DNA of 64,000 bases from Lineus longissimus (GCF_910592395.1 NC_088309.1:12094599-12158598), one strand, 5' to 3'. Shown: positions 23,303 through 33,059, numbered from the stretch's first letter. The notes: generated by a model not told the origin, from the letters alone. Numbers and translations: made by a program.

Positions 23303-25591
23303 ATGTTTTCCTTTCCATTAATTATTGCGTCCTTTCTGGCCTACTTGGGGTTCCCAGTGTTTTTATTGTCATTGGTACCATTTTTTATATGGCGTACCCC
23401 TCCGACGGCATCCTTTGTCTCACCACAAAGGAATGCGTCTGGTGGCGGGAAACGGGCCGCGAAGACGCCTAAACCCTCTTCCGGTTCCGTTTCCGGGCAT
23501 ATAACCCGGAGGTCTAGCAAACCTCCCGCCACCACCCCTTCCGTCAGCCGAGTTCCGGTTCCGGCCGCGGCTGCGAAGGATGCGGGATCTGACATTATTA
23601 ATGTCTGTGGTCCCAAGGGAGACTTACATCCAATAAGTCTCCAAGGGTTTAATATACCCCGGACCTCAGGGAACCTTCCGGTTCCCCTGTCGTCCGCTCC
23701 CCCGAGTACAAGCCCTTTGTACCCGCGGGAGCACCCTGCTTCCGGTCCGCCGATTGCAGTTCCGGTTACTGACGCGGGTTCCCGTTTTTCAGTAACCGAA
23801 GACTCTACTGGGGGTTTTTCTCAGTCTTTACTGCGAAATAACCCCAGTCCTCACGGACACAGTAGAGTAGGGCCGGACCTTATAACGCCACCTCCGAAAC
23901 GCCATGCGTCTTCGGTAACAGCGTTTCCGCCCTCCGTACCTCCTTCTAAAAGGGCTTCCGGTAGCTCCATACCGGCGAAGGAGTTACGGGCATTTCCGGT
24001 TTCGGACTTCGTCCTACCGGAAATGCAGGCACCTTCCTACGTTGGCCAACCTCTTGGGTGGAACCAACCGGAAGTGCCACCCCCTCCTCGTAGCAGAGGC
24101 GTCGTTCCCATGGAACGAGCTACGCAGAGAGGACATCTGAACTCTGGTTCAGAATATGGGCAACTTCCGCTTCCGGAAGACCCATTCGCCCGCACATACG
24201 GCTTCCAGGGTTCGCTTATGCGCTCACCCTCGCCTCAACCGCCCGTCGTTGAGAGAAGCCGCACGTCGGGTCCGGAACCCGAGTCGGGACAGCAACTGTC
24301 CCAGCTCATCCAGATGGTAGCAGGTCTTTCTGATAGACTCAGCCATCTGGAGCAGGGTTCCGGTTCCTCTGGTGCGCCTGGTCCCATCGGATACCCACCA
24401 TCCGACTCCTCTATTTTAGAGGAATTTTCTGAGAACGAGAGTTCTCAGCCAGGCTACCGCTCCCCCAATCAGGAGGAGCTGTCACCAGAGGAGGCCAGTA
24501 TCCTGTCGGATATGAGGACACTCAGATCCTTGATCAGAGCGTACCTCCCGCAGGATCTGTGCCCTACCCCGCCGGAACTGCCAGCCTTGTCAACACCGAC
24601 CTTTTCACTCTGGGGACAGGAAGTGGATCCCAATCCACAGGTTTCTCAAGGCTCCACTCGGGCACTTGAATTCCTTCCTCCCTCCCCGTCGGTGTTAGCA
24701 GTCTCTGAACTTTTGGAGCGTACAATCAGAGACTCACAAGGCGCCCACCAACGTACTTCCATCCCTGTCCTTCCGGCAGTCGGACCGGAAGCTTGGTGTA
24801 AACCGGGGAAGTTGTTCACGGCACAACTTCCTCCCGTTAGGCAGTACCGCGCTGACTATTATCGAGTCAGCTCGGCCGGCTGTCCAGCTGCAGCATCGAC
24901 TTCCATATTAAAGGACGATGTACAGCTGGACCAACTCGTGCCTAGGGTGACCTCCTCCTCGGCTTACCGAGACCTTAGAGCACAAGAGGGTCTGGCCAAA
25001 AACACGTTAGCGGTGCTCTCCTACGCAGAGCACACTAACCTGGCCCTAGCCAGATCCCTAAAAGATAATGAGTCACTATCTGATGACACAAAATCGCTTG
25101 TGACATCCTTGTCACATTCGATTAGGCACGCTATTGCGCTGTCCGCCAAGACCGCAACAAATAGCGTCCTACTCCGTAGAGACGCCGCACTGGGCTCTCT
25201 CAATGTCATCAGATCCCTCCAGCTGGAAGGGGCCTTAAGAACCGCTCCTATGGACAATTCTTTCCTGTTCGCAGATTCTGTACAAGAGGCGGCTCAAGCA
25301 CAGAAAGATTGGGACAAATTATATGACCCCACTGCGACACAGAGGGCCAAGACCTCTCTACCTAACGCTAGAAAGATAGAGAGGCCCCAGCAGGCATCGG
25401 GTTCAATCCCGTACGCCAGGCAGGTCCTGCCTAGGCCTACCCGGCCTAGTCAGCCTGCTCCTGCTGGATCCTTCCGACGGGAAGCGGAGGGTCGCCGGAC
25501 TGGAAAGAGGAAAAATACTTCCTCTAACCAGGGTGGATCCGGTCCGACTAAGCACTCCTTTCGCCCAAGGGGTGCTGGCCGGAAGAGGTGA
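23303..25591 (+). CDS. DIRS ORF1: Gag-like protein
   Basis: An intact 762-codon frame from ATG to TGA. The first about 30 residues are strongly hydrophobic (MFSFPLIIASFLAYLGFPVF), which is odd for a Gag protein, so the true start may lie elsewhere. Residues about 50-320 are Pro/Ser-rich and low-complexity. Residues about 330-640 are more ordered and contain the likely capsid-type region. The C-terminal about 50 residues are basic (GKRKNTSSNQ, RPRGAGRKR), suitable for nucleic-acid binding or nuclear import. No zinc knuckle is present, unlike the Ngaro ORF1. The assignment rests on being the first ORF in a DIRS element. Confidence 0.75.
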   Translation: MFSFPLIIASFLAYLGFPVFLLSLVPFFIWRTPPTASFVSPQRNASGGGKRAAKTPKPSSGSVSGHITRRSSKPPATTPSVSRVPVPAAAAKDAGSDIINVCGPKGDLHPISLQGFNIPRTSGNLPVPLSSAPPSTSPLYPREHPASGPPIAVPVTDAGSRFSVTEDSTGGFSQSLLRNNPSPHGHSRVGPDLITPPPKRHASSVTAFPPSVPPSKRASGSSIPAKELRAFPVSDFVLPEMQAPSYVGQPLGWNQPEVPPPPRSRGVVPMERATQRGHLNSGSEYGQLPLPEDPFARTYGFQGSLMRSPSPQPPVVERSRTSGPEPESGQQLSQLIQMVAGLSDRLSHLEQGSGSSGAPGPIGYPPSDSSILEEFSENESSQPGYRSPNQEELSPEEASILSDMRTLRSLIRAYLPQDLCPTPPELPALSTPTFSLWGQEVDPNPQVSQGSTRALEFLPPSPSVLAVSELLERTIRDSQGAHQRTSIPVLPAVGPEAWCKPGKLFTAQLPPVRQYRADYYRVSSAGCPAAASTSILKDDVQLDQLVPRVTSSSAYRDLRAQEGLAKNTLAVLSYAEHTNLALARSLKDNESLSDDTKSLVTSLSHSIRHAIALSAKTATNSVLLRRDAALGSLNVIRSLQLEGALRTAPMDNSFLFADSVQEAAQAQKDWDKLYDPTATQRAKTSLPNARKIERPQQASGSIPYARQVLPRPTRPSQPAPAGSFRREAEGRRTGKRKNTSSNQGGSGPTKHSFRPRGAGRKR

Positions 25592-27709
25592 CTCCCCCCT
25601 CCTTTCTCCTCCCGGACGCAAAAAGGAGCCGACTCCGGTAGTCGGGGGCCGTCTGCAAAAATTTGCAGACATTTGGGACGATTGGTGCCCAAAGGGGTCC
25701 CCAGTCCCAAACATGTTGAGGTACGGAGTGAAACTAGATTTCAACCGTACCCCCCCCCCCCCCCCCCCCCGACTACCATATATCCAACCCCAGTTCAGCC
25801 ACCGAAGGACCCAGTCAAGGCCTCTGCCCTCCAAGCAGAGGTCGCGACATTACTGGAGAAGCATGCTATCCAGGTCCTTCAAGATCCATGCTCCCCCGGC
25901 TTTTACAGCCACGTTTTCTTGGTTCCCAAGAAAGCAGGGACATGGAGGCTGATCATAGACCTTTCCAGGTTAAACACCTTCTTGAATGTTCCTCATTTCA
26001 AGATGGAAACCACCAGGTCTATAGCAACGGCGATACAGCCCAACGATTGGGCGGTATCGATGGATTTAATGGATGCGTACTTACATGTACCGATCCATCC
26101 AGACTATCAACACTTCCTTCGATTCCATTACGAAGGAAAGACGTATCAATTCAGGGCCCTGCCGTTCGGTCTGGCATCGGCACCCCTAATTTTTACGATG
26201 ATAGTCACAGCCTTCGTCGCTCCCTTTCACGTGATGGGGTTCAAGCTCCATCACTACCTAGACGATTGGCTACTCCGTTGCAAATCGCGGGAACTACTAC
26301 TGCAACAACTTCAGGTTCTAAAGCAAAAAGTAGTTTCCGCAGGTTGGATTATCAACGAAACAAAGTCAGAATTCATACCATCCCAAGACTTCGTTTACAT
26401 TGGAGTTCGGTTCCTTACGGCCATAGGGAAAATGCTGCCCCCCCTAGACAGGATAAAGAAAATTCTTCATCTCGTCGCAGAATTCAGAGGAAGGACTCAA
26501 GCTCCCGCAAGGCGATGCTTGAGCCTTTTGGGACTTCTGAATTCGGCAGCAGACCAAATCCCCCTTGGCCGTCTATATATGCATCCCATCCAGATGTTTC
26601 TAATGTCTCTATGGAAACCCCACAGGGACCCATTAGACAAGTTGGTATTGATACCTCAATACCTACTCAAGAACGTCTGGAACTTCTGGGAGTCGGAGAC
26701 TCGTCTCCAAAGCGGTGTAGATCTTGCTCCACCGCCCCCAGAAGTGTCCCTGTTCACAGATGCTTCCCTACTAGGGTGGGGAGCACATCTGAACAACGGG
26801 GACATGTCCATAAGAGGTCTATGGACAAGGGAGGAGACCATTCTTCCAATAAATATATTGGAAATGAAGGCTGTCCTTCTTGCCGTGAGGGCTCTTTCCC
26901 TTCGCCTGAAGAATCGGAGAGTAACCCTGTTCTCCGACAATTCTACAGTAGTAGCATATGTCAGGAGACAGGGAGGCACAAAGTCCGGCATTCTTTGCCA
27001 GCTAACTTGGGAGCTTTACCATCTTTGTGCCGACCTTGGAGTATCGATATGTGCCAGACACATACCGGGCAATCGCAACATCCTTGCCGACGCCCTGTCC
27101 CGTCAGAACAAGCTAGTTCAGACAGAGTGGACACTCCATCAGGAGATTGTAGACGACCTTTGTCGCCTTTGGCAATCTCCGAAGGTAGATCTGTTCGCCA
27201 CCAGGCTGAACAATCGCCTTCCCATCTATTACTCTCCACTTCCGGACGAAGAGGCCCTGGAAGTCGACAGCCTTACAGCCTCTTGGGTCGGGCTGAACGC
27301 ATATGCGTTTCCACCCCTCCCTCTCATCCAACCAGTCCTGAACAAGATCTTGACCAGCCATCCGGTGAGAATAACTCTCATCGCACCTTGCTGGCCAAAT
27401 CAGGCCTGGTTCCCAGCCTTGCTGGAGCTCCTGATAGATCACCCCAGGAGTCTTCCTACTTGGAAGCACCTCCTGTGGCACCCCCTGGGGAGATGCTACC
27501 ACCAGAACCCTGGATTTTTCAAGTTTCACGCCTGGAACTTATCCAGTTGCATCTCCACCAGAGAGGCTTTTCGGACATCGCTGTCAAGCGCATGTCCGCA
27601 CCTCAAAGGGGGTCTACCCTTGATGTGTATCAAGGAAAGTGGTCTACCTTCACTTCCTGGTGCAGGGAGAACGGAGTTAATCCGATCTCTCCCTCTATAT
27701 ACAGATTAG
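25533..27709 (+). CDS. DIRS ORF2: reverse transcriptase-RNase H, frame break at poly-C
   Basis: The frame overlaps the end of ORF1. It carries the typical GGRLQKFADIW start block in one frame and then meets a run of about 20 C residues at 25751-25770. The remaining RT frame continues after it in another frame. RT motifs: DLSRLNTFL, the Asp in VSMDLMDAYLHVPI, LPFGLASAP, and YLDDW with the catalytic DD. RNase H motifs: FTDASLLGWG, the Glu in EMKAVLLAV, the Asp in LFSDNSTV, and the Asp in NILADALSR. The tail has DLFATRLNNR and AYAFPPLPLI, typical of DIRS proteins. The frame overlaps the recombinase region by about 200 nt. Apart from the poly-C shift it is uninterrupted. Confidence 0.82.
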
Positions 27710-28599
27710 TTGATTTCCTTATTGAATTATTCACGGAAAGACAACTATCTGTCACGGCTATAAAAGGGTACAAGTCCGCCATCGCTTCTACCCTCCGTGT
27801 TTTAAGCACCTGGGATCTTCGTTGGGAGGACCAAATAACCCCTCTTTTCAGAGGAATGTTATTAGAGCGTCCTAGACCGGTTCACAACACGCCTAAATGG
27901 GACCTTTCTGTTGTCCTTAAGGTGCTCATGAGGCATCCTTTTGAACCCATGTCTATTTCATCCATGAAATATCTGACACTCAAAACGGTCTTTCTAGTAG
28001 CCTTGGCTACCGCCCAACGGAGATCAGAGCTCCATGCACTTTCTTTTAAGAAGCTGGCTTTTAGAGAGGGAGGGGAGGTTATCCTGGCTTTTATACCAGG
28101 ATTTCTGGCGAAGAACCAGGGACCGGCCGCCTCTCGGCCCCCGGTTACTATTCCCTCTCTGTCAGGAACGATCTCTTATGATCTTCCTGACAGAACTTTA
28201 TGTCCCGTCAGGGCCCTAAAGTTCTACATAAATAGGACAAAACCTCCCGGTATCCGCCAGGGGAGAGAGCGTTTGTTTTTGTCCTATAAGGAGGGAAATA
28301 AACGAGAGATAGCGGCCGCCACTATTTCAAGGTGGATTGTGGAGACTATTCGTCTTTCCTACAACACCTTGAAGACTTCCTCTGATCTTCGTGCGCTAGC
28401 TAACATCTCAGCGCACGAAGTTAGAGCACTAGCCACCTCCTGGGCTAACTACCGAGGAGTTGCTCTTCAAGAAGTCGTTTCCGCTGCATGTTGGAGTAAT
28501 CACTCCACATTCTCTCGTTTCTACCTACGAGACGTTTCTTCCCTCGTAGATGGCATGCACACAATCGGCCCGATTGTGTCTGCGGGGCATGTTGTTTGA
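27592..28599 (+). CDS. DIRS ORF3: tyrosine recombinase
   Basis: Recombinase homology appears to begin before this ATG (HLHQRGFSDIAVKR, about 27550) in the same open frame, so the exact start is uncertain. Core motifs: an N-terminal SAM-like segment (STLDVYQGKWSTFTSWC), the catalytic Arg in TAQRRSELHAL, HEVRALATSWA (HxxR box), and SRFYLRDV with the nucleophile Tyr. The protein would integrate the circular DNA intermediate. The frame is intact to TGA at 28599. It overlaps the end of the RT frame, a known arrangement in DIRS elements. Confidence 0.85.
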   Translation: MSAPQRGSTLDVYQGKWSTFTSWCRENGVNPISPSIYRLVDFLIELFTERQLSVTAIKGYKSAIASTLRVLSTWDLRWEDQITPLFRGMLLERPRPVHNTPKWDLSVVLKVLMRHPFEPMSISSMKYLTLKTVFLVALATAQRRSELHALSFKKLAFREGGEVILAFIPGFLAKNQGPAASRPPVTIPSLSGTISYDLPDRTLCPVRALKFYINRTKPPGIRQGRERLFLSYKEGNKREIAAATISRWIVETIRLSYNTLKTSSDLRALANISAHEVRALATSWANYRGVALQEVVSAACWSNHSTFSRFYLRDVSSLVDGMHTIGPIVSAGHVV

Positions 28600-29029
28600 T
28601 CCTGGCTAGATCAAAAAAGGGGGGGGAAGCCCGATTGAAGAGTCAAACGCGCATCTTGCGCCAATCTTGATATGCCCTATCTTCAACATCCAGGCAACCC
28701 CTAGTAGACTAGAAAGGACGCAATTTCTTATTGTTGTTTAGCAATAACTCATTCTACACCCTTCAACATGCCTTACTTGCTCTAAGCTCTGTTGCCGGAA
28801 AGAAGATGGTTTTATTACGCAATTCTAGCGCTTTCCGGAGAATGGGTCTATTACTCTCTATAATATGATTGTAATACCGAGATCAAAATACCGGTCCTCC
28901 GGTTCTCCCCATTTCTTTCCCCTGGCGGTCCTCCTTAGCTAATATGCCGGTGGTGCCTCCTGGATGGAACAACAGCTCAGCCTTAGGTAAGTCCTCGTTT
29001 CCCACCTCCAATAGGTTGCTGGGATTCGA

Positions 29030-29126
29030 TGCAAAAGTGTTCCATAGGTAAGTTTGAATGACACAAAATGCCCATTTCCTTACAAGAAATGGCCATTTTG
29101 TTAGTTCATATTTACCTATGGAACAC
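29030..29126 (+). repeat. DIRS internal complementary region (ICR)
   Basis: The first about 41 bp are the complement of the element's left tip and the next about 56 bp the complement of its right tip, joined at AAAATG/CCC. In the DIRS-1 replication model this region templates completion of the ends. Confidence 0.85.
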
Positions 29127-29172
29127 GGCCCTCCCGCTGTCCCCACAAACGGGACATACTCTTTATTAACGC

Positions 29173-29385
29173 TCAAGAGTAAAGACTAAATATGGCGGCA
29201 TGAGATCGGCGCGATCTCGCGGGATCGGTCAGGGCGCCGCCTGGCGGCCGAGCTGTTAACTCAGTTCTCCCTTTAGAAAATTAAAGGGATACTCTTGTGT
29301 TTGAGCCCAAATGGAGTAACATGCAAAAGTGTTCCATAGGTAAGTATGAACTAACAAAATGGCCATTTCTTGTAAGGAAATGGGC
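29173..29385 (-). repeat. DIRS right inverted terminal repeat
   Basis: The inner part is the reverse complement of the left ITR. The last about 55 bp are right-end specific and are mirrored by the ICR. Confidence 0.85.
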
Positions 29386-29649
29386 AGTTTAGTTCAATAT
29401 TCTAACACCATATAGCAACACTATCACAAACTGACAATCTCAGCGTGTTGTTTGCGTGTGGGACCGCTATTACACAGTATAGTTGCTATACAATGGTGCA
29501 GAACTTTTTGGTGGGTTTTGAGATCGAAATTTCTGATTGTCTTAGAGAAAATTACCATTATTAATTTGGCGGTGGGGAGACGGCGGTATTATTATCTTGG
29601 CCTTTTAAGGGTTCAATGAAAGCTAATGAAGTACTGTTGTTATTTGCAG

Positions 29650-29859
29650 ATCATTGACGGTCAGTTGTGCCTGATGACAAAGAACCGTGGACAGGGTGGT
29701 GCTACGACAGTGGTGTTCCATAAACACCCAGGGCAGGACCACGATGATGATAGCAGACAGTCGGGCCTATCAAGGCGGGCCAGTCTAGATTCCATCGGGC
29801 CTGGGCTCAGCGATATTGAAAACATGGAGGACGGTGCACCCGAACCACACAGGAGAAAG
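29650..29859 (+). CDS. gon4l: gon-4-like exon: after the cysteine cluster
   Basis: Acceptor TTATTTGCAG, donor GTGAGC, phase 0 on both sides, 70 codons. It opens IIDGQLCLMTKNRGQG, continuing directly from CRKCALA of the previous exon. The combined 'C..C.....DG.L.L.T..G' pattern fits the family. The rest is Asp/Ser-rich linker (DHDDDSRQSGLSRRASLDS), with possible phosphorylation sites. Confidence 0.72.
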
Positions 29860-30426
29860 GTGAGCTGGATATAATAGATATGATAATTTTTCTGAGTCTG
29901 TCACCATTAGTTGAATATTTGGTTGCTTCTCACCAAATTGGAGAAAATATTTTGATAAGTTAGTTGAATGCGCGCAAGATGGATCAAATGTGTACAGCCT
30001 GTGTTTGTAAGTTGTTGCTTGGAATTCTTATTTGTTCACTTTTCAAACAAACATCAAAATGTTTTTTCTTCTTGCTAAGTGGTCTGAAGAATAATGAAAT
30101 CTCACCAAGTGGCCTTGAATCGAGACTTTAGATGGATGTTTATGCCAGATTCATACTGGAGTTAACCTGTTCAGTCTTATTTCCCTGCAAGGACTGCTCT
30201 AGTTAAAGCATTTGAGCTGCCCATTCATGGTAGTGGGTGGGAGTTGGGGGGGGGGGGGGAATGTTAAGCGCTCTGACTAATCTACGTCACTGGTCGATCA
30301 GAGATGATACTCATTGTCATAATAAGCATTTTTCAAAAATTTGAAATAAATTTGTTTTAAAAAAACAGGAAATAATTCTGTACTTTGATGTAAAATCTTC
30401 TTAAAAACCAGTTATCTAAATTTCAG
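29860..30426. other. Intron
   Basis: A 567-bp intron with GTGAGC...TTTCAG borders. It contains a G-run of about 15 at 30245-30259. Confidence 0.7.
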
Positions 30427-31220
30427 AGGGCACATAGAAATCATAAGGTGCTTGCTGAGCTCACTGATTCGTCTGACCAAGCGTCCAATGATGCTGTCGA
30501 ACCTGGCTACTTCGGTCTAGATAATCTACCCAGGAATAATGTCAGCGGTAGCCTAGATGAAGAAGATGATGATGATGATGTTGATGTTGATGATCTGGAT
30601 GACGATGACGATGATGATGAGGATGATCTAGCTGATGATGAGGATGATAACAATGATGATAAAGAGGACTTAGATGAGGATGATGATGTTGCGGATGATT
30701 TAGACGATATTGATGATAGTGATGATAACATGGATGTTAATGTTGACAGTGATGATGATGATGAGGATGATGACTTTGATCCGTCTGCTTATATCGAGGA
30801 GGAGGAAAATGAAGAAAATCAATCAAGTGAGGCAGTAGAATCTCCTGAGAATTCGAGAATTGAATCTGTACCGGTACAGATCAAGGATGAAAATAGAAGG
30901 GCATCAAATGATGCAAATTTTAATGGTGCTAGTAGACCTCTTGAATTAGGAGTTGACAACTTTCCAGAAGATTCTGGGAAGGTTGGTAGGCGAATTAATT
31001 CAAAAAGTGAGATGATCATTGATGAGACTGATGGGTTAAGTGATGTGGTGTTTGAGCCAGAAGGCATCAATCAGCCCAAGGAAAGTGTTCAACCGGATGG
31101 TGCTGGTAATTCGAAGGGAGAAGAACGTTCAATATCGTCTGGATCTGATGTGGCTGGTGATGGAAATAGGCACACTAGGCATACTTTTAGGAATGAGGCC
31201 ATCGGCTCTACTTGGACAAG
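30427..31220 (+). CDS. gon4l: gon-4-like exon: acidic low-complexity domain
   Basis: A 794-bp exon after AAATTTCAG and before GTGAGT, phase 0 in and phase 2 out. It begins RAHRNHKVLAELTDSSDQ. Roughly residues 38-128 of the exon are almost pure Asp/Glu encoded by GAT/GAC/GAG runs (for example DDDDDEDDLADDEDD). The remainder is a polar linker ending GSTWT, which starts the Myb/SANT domain. Acidic tracts are a feature of GON4L proteins. The GAT runs make this exon prone to length variation. Confidence 0.78.
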
Positions 31221-31943
31221 GTGAGTAAACTACTGAGCAGTTTTTGGTGTGCCCCCGCCTCTCTAAGAATCAAGGGTCATGAGGAAGGACCCTGTCTTCC
31301 AATTGTGCATATAACCATTGTTGTCTAGTCAGTAACACACTTCTACATAGAACTCAAATCAGTCATGAATGACTTGAGCGCTTTACTTTTGGTCAGCAAT
31401 CTCTCTTGTAAAGTCTGATATTTGATTTAAAGTGTATTTCCTACGACAAGTACACTGCCCTTCCCTCGTCTCAGTATCAAGGCATCATCAAGTCATACGC
31501 AAGTCGCTGATGGAACCCTATTGTCCACATGTTCAGCAGGCCTAATCTAGCTTACTGATCTGCGCGAGACTTATGAATAGGAAATGAAACGGTTCATTTT
31601 CACCCGCCCGAGAAAATGTAAAAAGTAGTTTGAATCGTTTGTGTGAAATCCCCTTTAAGCCATATTAGCAATGTAGCGATGTGCTTTGCCATTGAGGGCT
31701 TTTAACTCCAGATGGACAAAACTATTTGCTAGCCGGGAGTCCTAGTGCATGAGTGCAATGCATTAGTACTACATGTACAGGTACAAATGACCCCCTATTG
31801 GGCTCTACCCTTTCACTGGTTCCCTGGGAATGGATTTTAGCTGTTTGAATTGAATCGTGTTTCTAACAGGGAGCTGAAGCTCCAACAGAGTCGGCCTGCT
31901 ACTGTGAATTTGTACCAATGAAACTTGTGTTGTGTTGTTGCAG
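31221..31943. other. Intron
   Basis: A 723-bp intron with GTGAGT...GTTGCAG borders. No other feature was seen. Confidence 0.7.
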
Positions 31944-32046
31944 GGACGAGGACACATTGATACTTGAGACTTGTAAACACAGGGGACCAACAATACGATC
32001 ATTCCGACTTGTATCCAATAAACTGAAGAACAGAACAACTGAGCAG
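31944..32046 (+). CDS. gon4l: gon-4-like exon: Myb/SANT-like domain
   Basis: The first base completes AG|G (Arg). It reads DEDTLILETCKHRGPTIRSF and ends KLKNRTTEQ, phase 0 out, donor GTGAGT. Together with the previous WTR it has the Myb spacing: Trp, acidic cluster, 'IL..C...G', 'F', 'L..RT..Q'. This matches the C-terminal Myb/SANT-like domain of GON4L. Confidence 0.82.
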
Positions 32047-32353
32047 GTGAGTGAGAAGGGTTTCACCCCTCGGCCACCGGCATGGCGGAGGGGTTTGTTG
32101 TCCTCTTTGACATCTGTCTGTCCTTCCATCAAAATGACGTTAATGCTCTAACTTAAGTGTGCTTGAAGGTTTTTTGGATATGAGGTTAATGCATAGCAAG
32201 TATATCGACAGACCCTGTTTGCTATTGAAAAAAATGCCAGACCCAATCACGGTTTGACCACAAGGGGTATTTTGTTGAAAACAGAAAAATTGTAATTGCT
32301 GTGTATTTTCATGTTGGATTGCTATCTGGTAGACACAACTTCAGCGTATCTTC

Positions 32354-32438
32354 TTCAAAATGCACTCTATTTCAAAATGCACTCTATATCAAAATGCACT
32401 CTATATCAAAATGCACTCTATATCAAAATGCACTTTAT
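32354..32438. repeat. 18-bp tandem repeat, about five copies
   Basis: Unit TCAAAATGCACTCTATAT, nearly perfect in the last copies. Confidence 0.8.
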
Positions 32439-32443
32439 CAACG

Positions 32444-32499
32444 GGTGGGTGATAAGTTTGAGAGCAGGTTATAACCCACTCTCCAATTTATCACCCACC
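32444..32499. repeat. Imperfect hairpin
   Basis: Arms GGTGGGTGATAA and TTATCACCCACC are perfect complements over 12 bp, with further partial pairing inside. It may be a tiny MITE or solo palindrome. Confidence 0.6.
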
Positions 32500-32834
32500 T
32501 CAACCTGTGTCTTGAGCACGGAATGTCTAGAGCTGCTATGCACAATATTTTCTTTTTGAAAAGTAGTTACAAAATCAATTTACCAATGAGTTGTCAGCAT
32601 ATACATGTAATTTAGGAACACTCTTGCCATAAAATCGGCCTTTGGATTTTGAAGTTTGGCACTCGAAGCATTTTGATAACTTCTCCCTATGAAGGCCCAT
32701 CCCTGACTTGGAAGGGGACACAGCTCTTGATTGGATTATTTCCCTTAAAATTGTGAAAAAGCTGCTTGTGTCATCATGAATTGGCATTATGTCATCATCT
32801 TCTACTGATCATAGTGCTGATTCAAAGTTTTACA

Positions 32835-32896
32835 GGGGTATATGGTATTCATAACATTCTGTCCACCTTTTGGTAATAAAGTTCCTCATGGCCTCT
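32835..32896 (+). repeat. Direct repeat shared with 33288-33403
   Basis: It shares GTATATGGTATTC and ACCTTTTGGTAATAAAGTTC CTCATGGCCTC with the later copy, which has about 66 extra bases in the middle. The shared AATAAA could serve as a polyadenylation signal downstream of the stop codon. Confidence 0.6.
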
Positions 32897-32945
32897 AAAA
32901 TTGAAACTGGACCGATTTATTGACATGGCTTCCTTGTTATTTCAG

Positions 32946-33005
32946 ATATCCGAACGATTCAATCAACTCCTTGATAAAGGGTCATCAGAAGTTGGCAAGC
33001 GATAG
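32946..33005 (+). CDS. gon4l: gon-4-like terminal exon
   Basis: After the acceptor GTTATTTCAG it reads ISERFNQLLDKGSSEVGKR then TAG at 33003-33005. 'Q-ISERF..L' is the expected last helix of the Myb-like domain, so the protein ends 11 residues after NQLL's final Leu. Confidence 0.82.
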   Translation: MSERFNQLLDKGSSEVGKR

Positions 33006-33059
33006 TTTGATCAAACTATAGATGGACACACTGTTTTACCAAGGTGATGTTCTCCAGTT

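Larger units (their letters stand above)
22819..29385 (+). mobile_element. DIRS-type tyrosine-recombinase retrotransposon
   Basis: The ends are inverted repeats: left 22819-23007, right 29173-29385. They share about 150 bp, including the GGCCGCCAGGCGGCGCC region, in opposite orientation. An internal complementary region at 29030-29126 is the complement of the outermost left end (CATTTTGTGTCATTC...) joined to the complement of the outermost right end (...GGAAATGGG). This ITR-plus-ICR layout defines the DIRS-1 group. It differs from the split direct repeats of the Ngaro element 4.4 kb upstream. Three ORFs lie inside: Gag-like, RT-RNase H and tyrosine recombinase. It is in sense orientation in a gon-4-like intron. 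No target duplication is visible. Confidence 0.88.
22740..29611. mobile_element. TTAA-type MITE split by the DIRS insertion
   Basis: The left end CCCTTAAAGGGCCAA (after TTAA at 22736-22739) and the right end TTGGCCTTTTAAGGG (before TTCA at 29612-29615, one mismatch to TTAA) are inverted repeats. Removing the DIRS element leaves a MITE of about 300 bp. Its left part contains the repeated phrase CGACGATCGTCGAA. The class is inferred from TTAA and CCC ends. Confidence 0.55.
32047..32945. other. Intron with small repeats
   Basis: An 899-bp last intron. It contains an 18-bp tandem repeat, a hairpin at 32444-32499, and a block (32835-32896) repeated downstream of the gene. Confidence 0.65.
10770..33005 (+). 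other. gon4l: Gene model: GON4L/gon-4-like protein, C-terminal seven exons
   Basis: Spliced exons 10770-10922, 11166-11347, 21852-22032, 29650-29859, 30427-31220, 31944-32046 and 32946-33005 give 1683 bases, exactly 561 codons including the stop, with matching phases at every junction. The domain order is a paired-amphipathic-helix-like repeat, an FEEV-type acidic segment followed by a CCCSCH/CRKC cysteine cluster, a very acidic tract, and a terminal Myb/SANT-like domain starting WTRDED. That is the order in GON4L (Drosophila mute, zebrafish udu, C. elegans gon-4), a nuclear corepressor associated with YY1, SIN3 and HDAC. Upstream exons lie outside or were not recognised. Introns of 10.5 and 7.6 kb each hold a tyrosine-recombinase retrotransposon in sense. 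Splice assignments are by eye. Confidence 0.75.

Noticed and set aside
27538-28599. Phage or bacterial integrase from contamination or transfer
   Set aside because: The tyrosine recombinase lies inside a complete DIRS element with RT and ITRs, so a prokaryotic origin of this locus is not needed.
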